The notes under the pieces: model-generated
What the model was told of the DNA's origin: nothing
The model's database searches: none
Seen by the model: only the letters and a program-made list of their open reading frames with translations
In this document: positions 25,200 to 33,872 of the stretch, one piece after another
Numbering within the stretch: the stretch's first letter is position 1
How the letters are laid out: each line of letters starts with the position of its first letter
NCBI GenBank assembly: GCA_016931955.1
Contig: JAFGDV010000041.1
Location: 1 to 35,424 of the forward strand
Length of the DNA: 35,424 bases
Direction: 5' to 3'
Source of the DNA: Candidatus Altarchaeota archaeon
GTDB taxonomy: Archaea; Altiarchaeota; Altiarchaeia; IMC4; QMZM01
Made by a program: the position numbers and the translations under genes

Positions 25200-26426
25200 A
25201 TGACTGAAGGTAGTGAGAAACTTGGGGAGGAAAAGAAGGAGGTAGCAGCGGATAAGCAGACGTCTGTTATCTCGTCGAAACCTTTGAATGATATTGTCTT
25301 GGTTGGTTTTGCGTGTTTTGTTTTCGGGTTCCTTGTTGGCGGCATGCTTACTTCGAACTTTTTCGGCGGCGGCTCTGGTGTTACGACAACGCTGCCGGGT
25401 GTGACTACTACTATTCCATCATATTCCAAGTTGAATGTCGTGGTCTTGAACGATAAACGTTGTTCTCAGTGTGTTTCTGGGATGCAGTCTCTTTTAGCTC
25501 AACTTGAGACGCTTTTCCCTGACATGGAGGTGAAGAGCCTGGATTATGGTTCCTCTGAGGGTAAGCAGTTATATAATTCACTCAGCCTGAAGTATCTTCC
25601 AGTGATATTGTTTGATGAGCGTGTGGAGGAAGCCGACAACTATGATACTGTTAGCGGTTATCTTGAGCAGAAGGGCAGTTACCTCTCCCTTAGGATTGGG
25701 GCTGACTTCGACCCTAATGCGGAGATCTGCGATAATGGAGTGGATGATAACGGCGACGGCAAGGTGGACTGCGATGATCCAACCTGTGGCAGTGAGTGGG
25801 TCTGCATGGAGAAGCTGGAGAAGCCCGTCGTTGAACTATTCGTAATGTCGCATTGTCCCTATGGTACGCAGATGGAGAAGGGTATTCTTCCTGTAGTTGA
25901 ATTACTGAAGGACAAGATAGATTTCACGGTAAAGTTCTGCAGTTATGCGATGCACGGTAAAACTGAGCTGGATGAGCAGCTCACTCAGTATTGCATACAG
26001 AAGGACTTCAATGACAAATATCTCTCTTATCTGAGGTGTTTCCTTGAGGCTGGAAAGTCTGCTGAATGCGTCGAATCAACTGGGGTAGATAAGGCAGCGC
26101 TTGCTTCATGCATCTCTGCCGCTGATACAGCATATAAGGTCACGGAGAAATACAACGACAAGAATACTTGGCTGAGCGGTTATTACCCGCTTTTCCCAGT
26201 CTACGACGACGACAACGAAAGGTATGGGATAACCGGTTCTCCGGGTCTGGTGATAAATGGAGTCGTCGCTAGGGCGAACAGGGATCCTGCAAGTCTCTTG
26301 GAGGCAATATGCCTAGGCTTTGAGAATCCGCCAGAAGAATGCAGTCAGACCTTGTCTTCCACCACGCCAAGCGCGGGCTTCGGCTGGGAAGGCAGCGGCT
26401 CAAACACAGACGCAAGCTGCGAATAA
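25200..26426 (+). CDS. Membrane-anchored protein with two thioredoxin-like folds and a Ca-binding-like linker
   Basis: The start at 25200 follows GGTG (25192-25195) by 4 nt and gives 408 residues; an upstream in-frame ATG at 25146 lacks such a site. A short charged cytoplasmic part precedes one transmembrane helix (IVLVGFACFVFGFLVGGML, about 32-50) and a Thr-rich spacer. The first thioredoxin-like domain has Cys88-x-x-Cys91 (RCSQC) and a LKYLPVILF cis-Pro segment. An Asp-rich CDNGVDDNGDGKVDCDD motif (about 176-194) probably binds calcium between cysteines. The second domain has CPYG at 219-222 in place of CxxC and a GSPGLVING cis-Pro loop, as in DsbA/GILT-like proteins. It ends in a Ser/Gly tail. 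It probably handles extracellular disulphides, which fits the Cys-rich surface proteins nearby. Confidence 0.82.
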   Translation: MTEGSEKLGEEKKEVAADKQTSVISSKPLNDIVLVGFACFVFGFLVGGMLTSNFFGGGSGVTTTLPGVTTTIPSYSKLNVVVLNDKRCSQCVSGMQSLLAQLETLFPDMEVKSLDYGSSEGKQLYNSLSLKYLPVILFDERVEEADNYDTVSGYLEQKGSYLSLRIGADFDPNAEICDNGVDDNGDGKVDCDDPTCGSEWVCMEKLEKPVVELFVMSHCPYGTQMEKGILPVVELLKDKIDFTVKFCSYAMHGKTELDEQLTQYCIQKDFNDKYLSYLRCFLEAGKSAECVESTGVDKAALASCISAADTAYKVTEKYNDKNTWLSGYYPLFPVYDDDNERYGITGSPGLVINGVVARANRDPASLLEAICLGFENPPEECSQTLSSTTPSAGFGWEGSGSNTDASCE

Positions 26427-26455
26427 ACATCAGATGGGAACAGGGGGGTAGTAAA

Positions 26456-28084
26456 TCATCCAGCTTGTCTACCTGAGTAAAGAATCTTTTGGGTTAATCC
26501 TATAAGCCATCTTGGCATATCCATTCGCCTCATAGCCTCGAGCATTATGTCTATGTCTTCATTTTCTAGTGCTTTCAAGAATATCACGGACGTAAAGTAG
26601 ATAACTCCTGTAATACAAAAAAGGCCGCCGATGATGCATAATTTCAGGAATTTTCTGAGGATATCCATCATGACATCGCCGGAGGCGAACACTGGTATGA
26701 ACTCAAGGAGGCCCCCGATGAATGGTTTGATGATAATAAGGGATATGAGTGTTATTAACCCGGCAATCAGTTGTCTGCTAATGTTTTTAGGGATTTTAAT
26801 ATAAGTTGTTCTTCTAATAGAGAAAAACAATAGAGCCATCAAGGTGAATGATGTGAGGGATGTAAAGGCTGCTCCTTCCATTCCGTAGAGGGGGATAAAA
26901 ACAAGGTTCAAAGAGATATTGACTAATGCCCCGAACCCAACCACCTTAAGTGAAAAATCGAGTTTTTTCATTGCTGAGAGAGCATATTGGATGGGGTTAG
27001 AGAAGGAATATATGAACAAACCGATGGTGTATAGTATCAAGGCAAGATATCCCTCTCTGTAGGTGATGCCGTATATTATCGTCAGCACTTCCCTGGAGAA
27101 GACAAGAATCATCAAAAGCACGGGTGTTGTTGATAGGAGCATCCACCGTATGAAGACCGTCGATGCCTTCTCTATCTCTGCTGTGTTTTTTCCCCCCCAG
27201 AATTCCGTGATCATGGGATAGAATATCCCTCCAATAGACGCTGTGAATATGGTTATCAAGCTGCTGAATCCAATGACTACGGAATATATGCCTATTACAT
27301 GGGTGTTTATCTCTGCCGGGAGGTAGTATCCCAGCATTATCCTGTCGAATTGTGAATTTATCACGGCCATCGATGCAAGGGTTACAAGTGTCAGACCGAA
27401 GGGGATCATCTCCTTTAGAATTCCGTAGCCGTCAACTTGCTCATATGACTTAGGCAATCTCTTGTATTCTCTGATCACCCAATACCAGCTCACGATTGCT
27501 GCGAGAGCGAATGAAGCAATAAAGCCCAATGCTATGCTATTGGCCGTTGCACTGATGGCTAATATCAGGAGTATTGTTAGAACGAGTTTTGCAACTCCCT
27601 GGAGACTGCTGACCTGTGATGAGAGTTTTATGAGTTTTCTGCCGTTTAGGAAGTTTAATGAGACCTTGTAGAAGTTGTAGACTATGATGTAAACAGCCAT
27701 GATGTAAAAGACTGATGAAAGTCCAGGTGTTTGGAAGAACTCTGCTAGTTCTCCCGCAGACAAGAAGACGGCTGATGCACAGACAAGGGAGAAGATACCT
27801 CCAGCGATCACTGCTATGTGGACTACTTTTCTCACGTGGTTGAACTGTTTTTTTCCAGCATAGAATGGAACATATCTGCCCACGCCACCAGCCCCAAGCC
27901 CCAAACTGGAGAAAAGAACCACTATGTCTATGATGCTGAGGGCGAGGAAGAAAATGCCTATCTCCACAGTGGAGACGAGCCGCGCAAGTGCTACGTAATA
28001 GAACCAGCCGGCGAACTTGACAACTAATTCCGCTATGAGCCCCCAAGCGGTTCCCTTAGCAAGGGTTTTTGCCGTTGTAGACAT
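26456..28084 (-). CDS. Oligosaccharide flippase (Wzx-like, MOP/MVF superfamily)
   Basis: The 542-residue protein has about 12-14 membrane helices in the pattern of polysaccharide-biosynthesis flippases. It begins AKGTAWGLIAELVVKFAGWF and ARLVSTVEIGIFFLALSIID, the usual N-terminal helices, and has charged loops such as REYKRLPKSYEQVDGYGIL before MIPFGLTLV. It should move a lipid-linked glycan from the cytoplasmic to the outer face. It is divergent from the transketolase gene and its glycan cluster across a 71-nt gap. TTTATTA (minus strand) about 34 nt before its ATG is a promoter candidate. The gap to the convergent thioredoxin-fold gene is 29 nt. Confidence 0.92.
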   Translation of the reverse strand: MSTTAKTLAKGTAWGLIAELVVKFAGWFYYVALARLVSTVEIGIFFLALSIIDIVVLFSSLGLGAGGVGRYVPFYAGKKQFNHVRKVVHIAVIAGGIFSLVCASAVFLSAGELAEFFQTPGLSSVFYIMAVYIIVYNFYKVSLNFLNGRKLIKLSSQVSSLQGVAKLVLTILLILAISATANSIALGFIASFALAAIVSWYWVIREYKRLPKSYEQVDGYGILKEMIPFGLTLVTLASMAVINSQFDRIMLGYYLPAEINTHVIGIYSVVIGFSSLITIFTASIGGIFYPMITEFWGGKNTAEIEKASTVFIRWMLLSTTPVLLMILVFSREVLTIIYGITYREGYLALILYTIGLFIYSFSNPIQYALSAMKKLDFSLKVVGFGALVNISLNLVFIPLYGMEGAAFTSLTSFTLMALLFFSIRRTTYIKIPKNISRQLIAGLITLISLIIIKPFIGGLLEFIPVFASGDVMMDILRKFLKLCIIGGLFCITGVIYFTSVIFLKALENEDIDIMLEAMRRMDMPRWLIGLTQKILYSGRQAG

Positions 28085-28155
28085 ATAATCTAATAAGGTG
28101 TGTTTGGTAATAAACTCTTCAGCTATTTAACAAGAAATTCGAAATAGGTGATATC

Positions 28156-30084
28156 ATGGTCAAGATAAGGGCAATACCTCGGCGGGAGTTTGATAGGGTT
28201 GAGAAATCCCACCTGAATGAATCGCAAAAACTCAGGCTAATAGCTGACATGTGCAGGTATAATGCATTGAATGCGGTTAAAAAGGCCGGATCAGGTCATC
28301 TTGGGACAAGCTTCAGTGTTATGGACATCCTTGTATACCTCTATTTTTCGAAGATGAACATCCGCAGATTAGGCTTAGAGCATCCTGACAGAGACATATA
28401 TCTGCCATCCAAGGGACATGATGTTCCAGCACAATACGCGGTTCTCTCAGCATTGGGTTTCATACCACCTGAAAAGCTTTTTAAGCTGCGCAAGCTTGGC
28501 GGATTAGATGGGCATCCTGACGTCAGGGTGCAAGGTATAGAGATGAATTCCGGATCACTTGGCATGGGCGTTTCGAAGGCGAAGGGCTTCGCGTGGGCTA
28601 AGTCCAGAGGCGGCAGAGGCGGCAGAGTGTATGTCTTAACCGGAGACGGAGAACTGCAGGAAGGCCAGATCTACGAGGCCCTGCAGACCGCAGTCCACCA
28701 GAGACTTAACAATATACAGGTCATCATTGACCACAACATGGTTCAGTCAGACAAGCCAGTGGATAAGATAATAGACCTTGGAGACCTGAAAAAGAAACTC
28801 GAATCCTTCGGGTTTTACGTTGATGAATGCGATGGACATGACTTTGTAAAAATAAAAGCCGCTTTGGAGCGATGTGATGCGGTTTCGGATAAACCCAAGA
28901 TCCTGATAGCAAACACTGTAAAAGGGAAGGGCGTTTCCTTCATGGAGCACCCACAGGCTTTGAAGGAAGGCTGTGGGACTTATAGATGGCATGCTGGGGC
29001 TCCAGACGATGAATCTTTCGTGAAGGCATCGGAAGAAATACAGTCGAGGCTTAATAGCATGTTTGCATCCGCGAAACTTTCACCTCTGAGAATAGAGCTT
29101 GTTGAGGACTTCCTGAAAAAACCTTCCGGTGTCACCTCTGAGAGGATTGTTGAGGCTTACGGTAAGGCTCTTCTGGATGCAGGCAAACGCAGGAAAGACC
29201 TTGTTGTCTTGGACGCGGATCTTGCATGTGACTGCCAGATCAGGCAGTTTGAGTTAGAGTTTCCCGACCGTTTCATAGAAAACGGCATTGCTGAGCAGGA
29301 CGTGGTCTCCATGGCTGGGGGTCTTGCCCTCAGCGGCTTTCTGCCTGTAGTGAACAGCTTTTCGACTTTCCTGGCTGCCAGAGCCAACGAACAAATCTAC
29401 GCCAACGCGACCGAGAAGACCAAGATAATATATGTCTGCCATCTTGCAGGCCTCATACCTGCGGGTCCGGGCAGATCCCATCAGGGTGTGCGGGATATCT
29501 CCCTCTTCCAGGCGCTGCCGAATATGCTGATTTTTGAGCCCTGTAATTCCGCCGAAGCGAAGATGGTGTTGGATTACTGCGTGGACGTTGCCCAGGAAAG
29601 CTGCATGATCCGTCTGGTTATCTCTCCTTCGCCGCGGTTGATTGAATTATCAAGCGACTATGTTTTTTCCTTTGGCAGAGGCGCTGTCTTGAGGGATGGC
29701 AGGGATGCTGTGATATTCTCCTATGGTCCTGTGATGCTTCATGAGGCATTGACTGCTTCGGAGCTCCTCGAGAAGGAAGACGTTTCCCTTAAAGTAGTCA
29801 ATATGCCTTGGTTGAATCGCATAGACCTTGATTGGTTTACTGGGGTTGTCGATGTTTGTAGTCACATATTTTCGTTGGATAACCATATGGTAAGCGGTGG
29901 CTTGGGTGATTTCCTGCTGGATTCCGCTAACAAGGCAGGCCTTTTAAGGGATAAATGCTTTGTTAAGCTTGGTCTGGAGGACTACCCCGAATGCGGAATG
30001 CCCCAGGAGGTGCTTAGACATCATGGGCTTGATGGCGCAAGCCTGGCTTCAAAGATAAAGGAGATATTACCCAGTAAGTGTTGA
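28156..30084 (+). CDS. tkt: Transketolase, full length
   Basis: This 642-residue thiamine diphosphate enzyme transfers two-carbon ketol units between sugar phosphates. The N-terminal domain has SGHLGTSFSVMDILVYLYF, the LPSKGHDVPAQYA segment and the cofactor motif GDGELQEGQIYEA followed by VIIDHNM. The middle pyrimidine-binding domain has the catalytic Glu in ENGIAEQDVVSMAGGLALSG. A C-terminal domain follows from about 510. Many archaea encode the two halves as separate genes; here they are one chain. GGTG (28147-28150) is 5 nt before the ATG. Being first in a surface-glycan cluster, it may feed a special sugar such as sedoheptulose-7-P for a heptose, or serve the general pentose pool. Confidence 0.93.
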   Translation: MVKIRAIPRREFDRVEKSHLNESQKLRLIADMCRYNALNAVKKAGSGHLGTSFSVMDILVYLYFSKMNIRRLGLEHPDRDIYLPSKGHDVPAQYAVLSALGFIPPEKLFKLRKLGGLDGHPDVRVQGIEMNSGSLGMGVSKAKGFAWAKSRGGRGGRVYVLTGDGELQEGQIYEALQTAVHQRLNNIQVIIDHNMVQSDKPVDKIIDLGDLKKKLESFGFYVDECDGHDFVKIKAALERCDAVSDKPKILIANTVKGKGVSFMEHPQALKEGCGTYRWHAGAPDDESFVKASEEIQSRLNSMFASAKLSPLRIELVEDFLKKPSGVTSERIVEAYGKALLDAGKRRKDLVVLDADLACDCQIRQFELEFPDRFIENGIAEQDVVSMAGGLALSGFLPVVNSFSTFLAARANEQIYANATEKTKIIYVCHLAGLIPAGPGRSHQGVRDISLFQALPNMLIFEPCNSAEAKMVLDYCVDVAQESCMIRLVISPSPRLIELSSDYVFSFGRGAVLRDGRDAVIFSYGPVMLHEALTASELLEKEDVSLKVVNMPWLNRIDLDWFTGVVDVCSHIFSLDNHMVSGGLGDFLLDSANKAGLLRDKCFVKLGLEDYPECGMPQEVLRHHGLDGASLASKIKEILPSKC

Positions 30085-30090
30085 AGTAAG

Positions 30091-30894
30091 ATGGCTGCGA
30101 AGTTGATGAAGTTGGTGAGGGGGGAAGTGCCGTTTGTTGTTATCCTAGATAAGCTTGGAGTAAACAAATTATTGAATCTATTTGGAATCGAGGTCGTGAG
30201 AAAAGGCTGTATGTATTATAAATACTACTGGGAGAGGGCTTACAAGAAAATTGATCTGAAGAAGATACCTGTTTTTTCAGAAATTGCCGCGCATGTGATT
30301 GCGGATAAAACAACTTACATGGACTATGATCGCCTGTATACTCTCTGGCAGTTTGTCAATTGCATCGATTCAGACGAGCAAGCAATTGTAGAGGTCGGGA
30401 CTTACTGGGGGGGTTCTGCGTGGTTTATCGCCGAATCCCTGTGCAGGGTTGATAGGAAAAACACCTTTTTTGTATTCGACACATTCGAAGGCCATACTGT
30501 AGTCGATGAATCTGTTGACGGTGAGCATAGAGTCAAGGAGGGGTTTTCTGATGTCTCATATGAGAAAGTAAAGTCTTATCTCTCTGTTTTCAGTAACTTA
30601 GTCCTTACAAAAGGGGATTTCTTGAAGACAAGCAACTTACTGGATGACGTGAAATCATTCGCTCTTGTGCATATCGACGTTGATGTCTATCCTGTGACAA
30701 AATATTGCCTGGAATTCTTCAAAGACAGGATGATTACTGGCGGAGTGATTATTGTTGATGACTATGGGTTTACGACTTGCAAGGGCGCTAAAAAAGCAGT
30801 CGACGAATTTATCGGCTTAAGGAAGGACTTTTTTATGTTCCACCTGATGACCGGTCAGGCGGTTTTAGCGAAGCTTGGAAGTGATGTCGATTAG
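30091..30894 (+). CDS. TylF/MycF-like SAM-dependent O-methyltransferase
   Basis: The 267-residue protein resembles macrocin O-methyltransferases (TylF family), which methylate sugar hydroxyls in a metal-dependent way. The SAM-binding strand and loop are AIVEVGTYWGGSAWFIAE (about 97-114). VFDTFEGHTVVDES follows, and the metal-site region is ALVHIDVDVYPVTKYCLEFF then VIIVDDYGFTTCKGAKKAVDEF, where the Asp pair is expected to hold Mg. The first 80 residues are a family-specific cap and may also include a membrane-near segment. It lies 6 nt after transketolase and 2 nt before the CMP-sugar synthetase gene. Methylation of a glycan sugar is the likely role. Confidence 0.87.
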   Translation: MAAKLMKLVRGEVPFVVILDKLGVNKLLNLFGIEVVRKGCMYYKYYWERAYKKIDLKKIPVFSEIAAHVIADKTTYMDYDRLYTLWQFVNCIDSDEQAIVEVGTYWGGSAWFIAESLCRVDRKNTFFVFDTFEGHTVVDESVDGEHRVKEGFSDVSYEKVKSYLSVFSNLVLTKGDFLKTSNLLDDVKSFALVHIDVDVYPVTKYCLEFFKDRMITGGVIIVDDYGFTTCKGAKKAVDEFIGLRKDFFMFHLMTGQAVLAKLGSDVD

Positions 30895-30896
30895 AT

Positions 30897-32501
30897 ATGA
30901 AAATATTGTGTTTGATATTGGCTCGTGGAGGATCTGAGAGAGTCCCTAAGAAGAACATAAAAATTTTAGGGGATAAGCCGCTAATTACTTACACTCTAGA
31001 GTGCGCAAAGAAGTCGAAGTACATAGATAGGATAATCGTCTCGACGGATAGTGATGAGATAGCGAGGGTTTCCACAGATTTTGGTGCAGAAGCCCCCTTC
31101 AGGCGGCCGGCGGATATATCCAAGAGCGATTCTACTGAACTGGATGCATTCAAACATGCTCTTTCCTGGCTTAAAGAAAACGAAAGCTATGTTCCAGATA
31201 TCATCGTGAAGCTTTTTCCGACGTCTCCTTTCAGGAAAGCTGAGACCGTAGACAGAGCAATAGAGCTGCTTATGAGCCGCCCGGATGCAGACAGTGTCCG
31301 CTCTGTTCGCCTGTGTACTGAACATCCCCACAAGATGTGGCGGATAGACCAAAATGGTTTCCTTGAATCTTTTGTGCCCTTAGATGAGAAGCTACCTGAG
31401 GCGCACACTCTAGCGTATCATCTCCTACCTGAAGTGTACATACAAAATGCGTCGATTGACGTGACGAAGCCCTCTAATATCTGGAAGAAGAATTCTATCA
31501 CAGGTACAAAGATCCTGCCATTAGTCATGGAAGAATATGAGTCATTAGATATAAACACACCACTTGATTTTGAGTTGGCAGATTACTTAATAAGTCTTTC
31601 TACTACTCCCCTGGAAGCAAGGATTATCGGTGAGGATCTTGAGGAATATGCTCGATATCTTGACTTCTATGTTAACGAATGTATAGTATGTGGTTCCAGT
31701 AAGACATCTAAGTGGGCAGAGTACGGTTCCTTCAAAGCCATCAAATGTGACAGGTGCGGGATGATATGGATTAATCCAATGGTCAACCCTGACGGCGTTG
31801 AAAAATACTATCAAGATTATATAGGGATGCGTTTTGAGGATAAAGATAAGACCTTAAAGAGAAAGGCGCAATACGAGATTGATAAAGACTACATACAACA
31901 GCATATAATGTCCGGTAAGGTTTTGGACGTTGGTTGTTCTGGAGGCTTCTTTCTTGAGACTTTAAGTAACAAATTTGAAAAATATGGTGTGGAGATAGAC
32001 AAAAAGGCGGTCGAATTCGCCAGAGAAAATTACTCCTTTGGTTCAAATGTTCGTGCTGTGCGCCTTGAGGAAGCACCTTTTGAAGACGCAACATTCGATC
32101 TTGTGATTATGCGGGGGGTGATTGAGCATCTACATGACCCTTCTACTGCTATTGCTAAGATCTCTTCTCTGCTAAAAAAAGGCGGTTTTTTCTACGTGGC
32201 TGCAACACCTAATTCCCTTAGCTTCTCAGCTGACTTCTATAGGGAAAAATGGAATCAATTCCACCCAATACGGCATTTATACTATTTCAGTGTGGAGACT
32301 CTTCCTGCTTTGTGCAGTCGATTCGGCCTTAAATTGTTGTCTTATCGTCTCCCTTACCTTGAGACGCCGTATTGTTCTGTTGAGGACGATATTAAGCGGG
32401 TGGAAAAGGACATTAGGCTAAAGTCCATTGGACAGGTGGATAAGATAGGTCGCAGTCAGGCTTTTTGGGAGAACATGATGAATATTGTCTTCGTAAAGTA
32501 G
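30897..32501 (+). CDS. Fusion of CMP-sugar synthetase (NeuA-like) and zinc-ribbon SAM methyltransferase
   Basis: The 534-residue protein joins two enzymes. Residues 1-235 are an acylneuraminate cytidylyltransferase-like domain, with LARGGSERVPKKNIKILGDK (CTP-binding loop), IVSTDSDEIARVSTDFGAE, KLFPTSPFRKAETVDRAI and the late DINTPLDFELAD. It should activate a nonulosonic acid or similar sugar with CMP. Residues 255-534 are a class I methyltransferase of the zinc-ribbon kind. Cys262, Cys265, Cys284 and Cys287 form the knuckles, VLDVGCSGGFFLETL binds SAM, and VIMRGVIEHLHDP and FHPIRHLYYFSVETL are typical of this family. The linker is short, so this is one continuous frame and not a frameshift artefact. 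The two activities probably act on the same sugar. Confidence 0.9.
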   Translation: MKILCLILARGGSERVPKKNIKILGDKPLITYTLECAKKSKYIDRIIVSTDSDEIARVSTDFGAEAPFRRPADISKSDSTELDAFKHALSWLKENESYVPDIIVKLFPTSPFRKAETVDRAIELLMSRPDADSVRSVRLCTEHPHKMWRIDQNGFLESFVPLDEKLPEAHTLAYHLLPEVYIQNASIDVTKPSNIWKKNSITGTKILPLVMEEYESLDINTPLDFELADYLISLSTTPLEARIIGEDLEEYARYLDFYVNECIVCGSSKTSKWAEYGSFKAIKCDRCGMIWINPMVNPDGVEKYYQDYIGMRFEDKDKTLKRKAQYEIDKDYIQQHIMSGKVLDVGCSGGFFLETLSNKFEKYGVEIDKKAVEFARENYSFGSNVRAVRLEEAPFEDATFDLVIMRGVIEHLHDPSTAIAKISSLLKKGGFFYVAATPNSLSFSADFYREKWNQFHPIRHLYYFSVETLPALCSRFGLKLLSYRLPYLETPYCSVEDDIKRVEKDIRLKSIGQVDKIGRSQAFWENMMNIVFVK

Positions 32502-32549
32502 TTTTTAAAATTAAATCATAGTCTTTTTATTTGTAAAGGCAAAAACAAG

Positions 32550-33872
32550 ATGAGAAAACTCATAGTCGTATCGTCTGATCTTTATGTTAGGAATTTCATT
32601 GATACTGGCGCGTTTTCTGCGATAGAAGACGAAGACACCTATTATCTAGCGTCGGAACATGTTAAGCACGTGTCAGAACTAAGAAGCAAAAAAAATTTCC
32701 TAGGTTTGGTAAAAGAGCCTGGATGGCGGCTGTTCTTGAATAACCAATTGCTTTTATTGCTGACTTTTTTGAACAAATCAAAATCTTCTTCTTTCAGGCT
32801 GAGAATCCGTCGTTTTCACCCGTTTATTCTGTTAGTATATAATGTACTAGGCTCAAGGTTCTTTGGAAAACCTGCTTTGTGGGTTTTGATGAAGGCGTTG
32901 GGTACGAACAGAGAACTAAGCAGGATAGTTAAGGAGCTGAAGCCGGATATTGTTCTGATACCCTCATCTGCTACTGACTCACTGGGAACTGATGCGACTA
33001 TTGTCTGCAAAAAAATCGGCATACCATGTGTGCATCTTATCAATGGATGGGATAATCTTTCGAGCAAGATAGTCTATCCTGTAAACCCTGATTACCTGTG
33101 CGTCTGGGGCCCTCAGAGCGTTGAACACGCTGAAAGGATACATGGCATAAGACCGGAAAAAGTCTTCCCCATCGGGGTGCCGACGTTCGACCACTATTTC
33201 AGGTTGAGGGATAGGGAACTAGAATCCCCCCACCCATTTAAGTACGCATTATTTGCTGGTTGTTGCGTCGCATTTGATGAGATCTCAGCACTTCAAATCC
33301 TAGAGCGAGCGATAGAGAGATCAGGGATCAAGGGTTTTAAGGTAGTCTATCGACCCCATCCCTGGCGGCATCGAAGGTCTTGCTTTGATGAATTCAGGCA
33401 AGAAAACTTCAAGCATGTCATCTTAGACGAGCAGATAAAGGAAAGCTACCTTAGATCCAATGCATACGTTAGTCCAGCGGATTTTCTGCCATCGCTCGAC
33501 TACTACCCCGCACTGCTAAAAAATGCGGAGTTTGTCATATGCCCCCTCTCCACCATGACTCTTGAGTCCGCGATATTTGAGAAACCAACCCTGATCATCG
33601 CATACGATGATGGGATTCATGTGACAAGCCCACACAATCTATTCAACTACGAGCACTTCAGGGGTATAGAAAAGCTGGATGGAATGTCTCTGTGCAAGAC
33701 AAAAGAAGCATTCGAAACACTGTTTCTCTCCATGTGCAAGGACTACGTGGGATCGAATCCGCCCAAGACAAGGATAAGGGAGCAGATAAAATACTACATA
33801 TACTATGATGACTCGTCTTATGCTGAAAGGCTTAAGAAAGTCGTCGACTCCTTACCCATTAGTCGTCCTTGA
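32550..33872 (+). CDS. GT-B-fold glycan or glycerol-phosphate transferase-like protein
   Basis: The 440-residue cytoplasmic protein is not a family I can name with certainty. The N-terminal half ends with ELKPDIVLIPSSATDSLGTD and PCVHLINGWDNLSSK, a motif seen in surface-polysaccharide proteins. The C-terminal half has VFPIGVPTFDHYF, KVVYRPHPWRHRR and CPLSTMTLESAIFEKPTLII, which is the donor-side GT-B pattern shared by CDP-glycerol glycerophosphotransferases and related glycosyltransferases. A 48-nt gap before it, with CTTTTTATTTG about 28 nt upstream, suggests its own promoter within the cluster. The end overlaps the convergent aldehyde dehydrogenase by 14 nt. It is likely to add a sugar or polyol-phosphate to the glycan. 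Confidence 0.72.
   Translation: MRKLIVVSSDLYVRNFIDTGAFSAIEDEDTYYLASEHVKHVSELRSKKNFLGLVKEPGWRLFLNNQLLLLLTFLNKSKSSSFRLRIRRFHPFILLVYNVLGSRFFGKPALWVLMKALGTNRELSRIVKELKPDIVLIPSSATDSLGTDATIVCKKIGIPCVHLINGWDNLSSKIVYPVNPDYLCVWGPQSVEHAERIHGIRPEKVFPIGVPTFDHYFRLRDRELESPHPFKYALFAGCCVAFDEISALQILERAIERSGIKGFKVVYRPHPWRHRRSCFDEFRQENFKHVILDEQIKESYLRSNAYVSPADFLPSLDYYPALLKNAEFVICPLSTMTLESAIFEKPTLIIAYDDGIHVTSPHNLFNYEHFRGIEKLDGMSLCKTKEAFETLFLSMCKDYVGSNPPKTRIREQIKYYIYYDDSSYAERLKKVVDSLPISRP

Noticed and set aside
30897-32501. Frameshift or misassembly joining two genes
   Set aside because: The frame is continuous with normal linker composition, and both domains are complete at their ends, so a true fusion is more likely.
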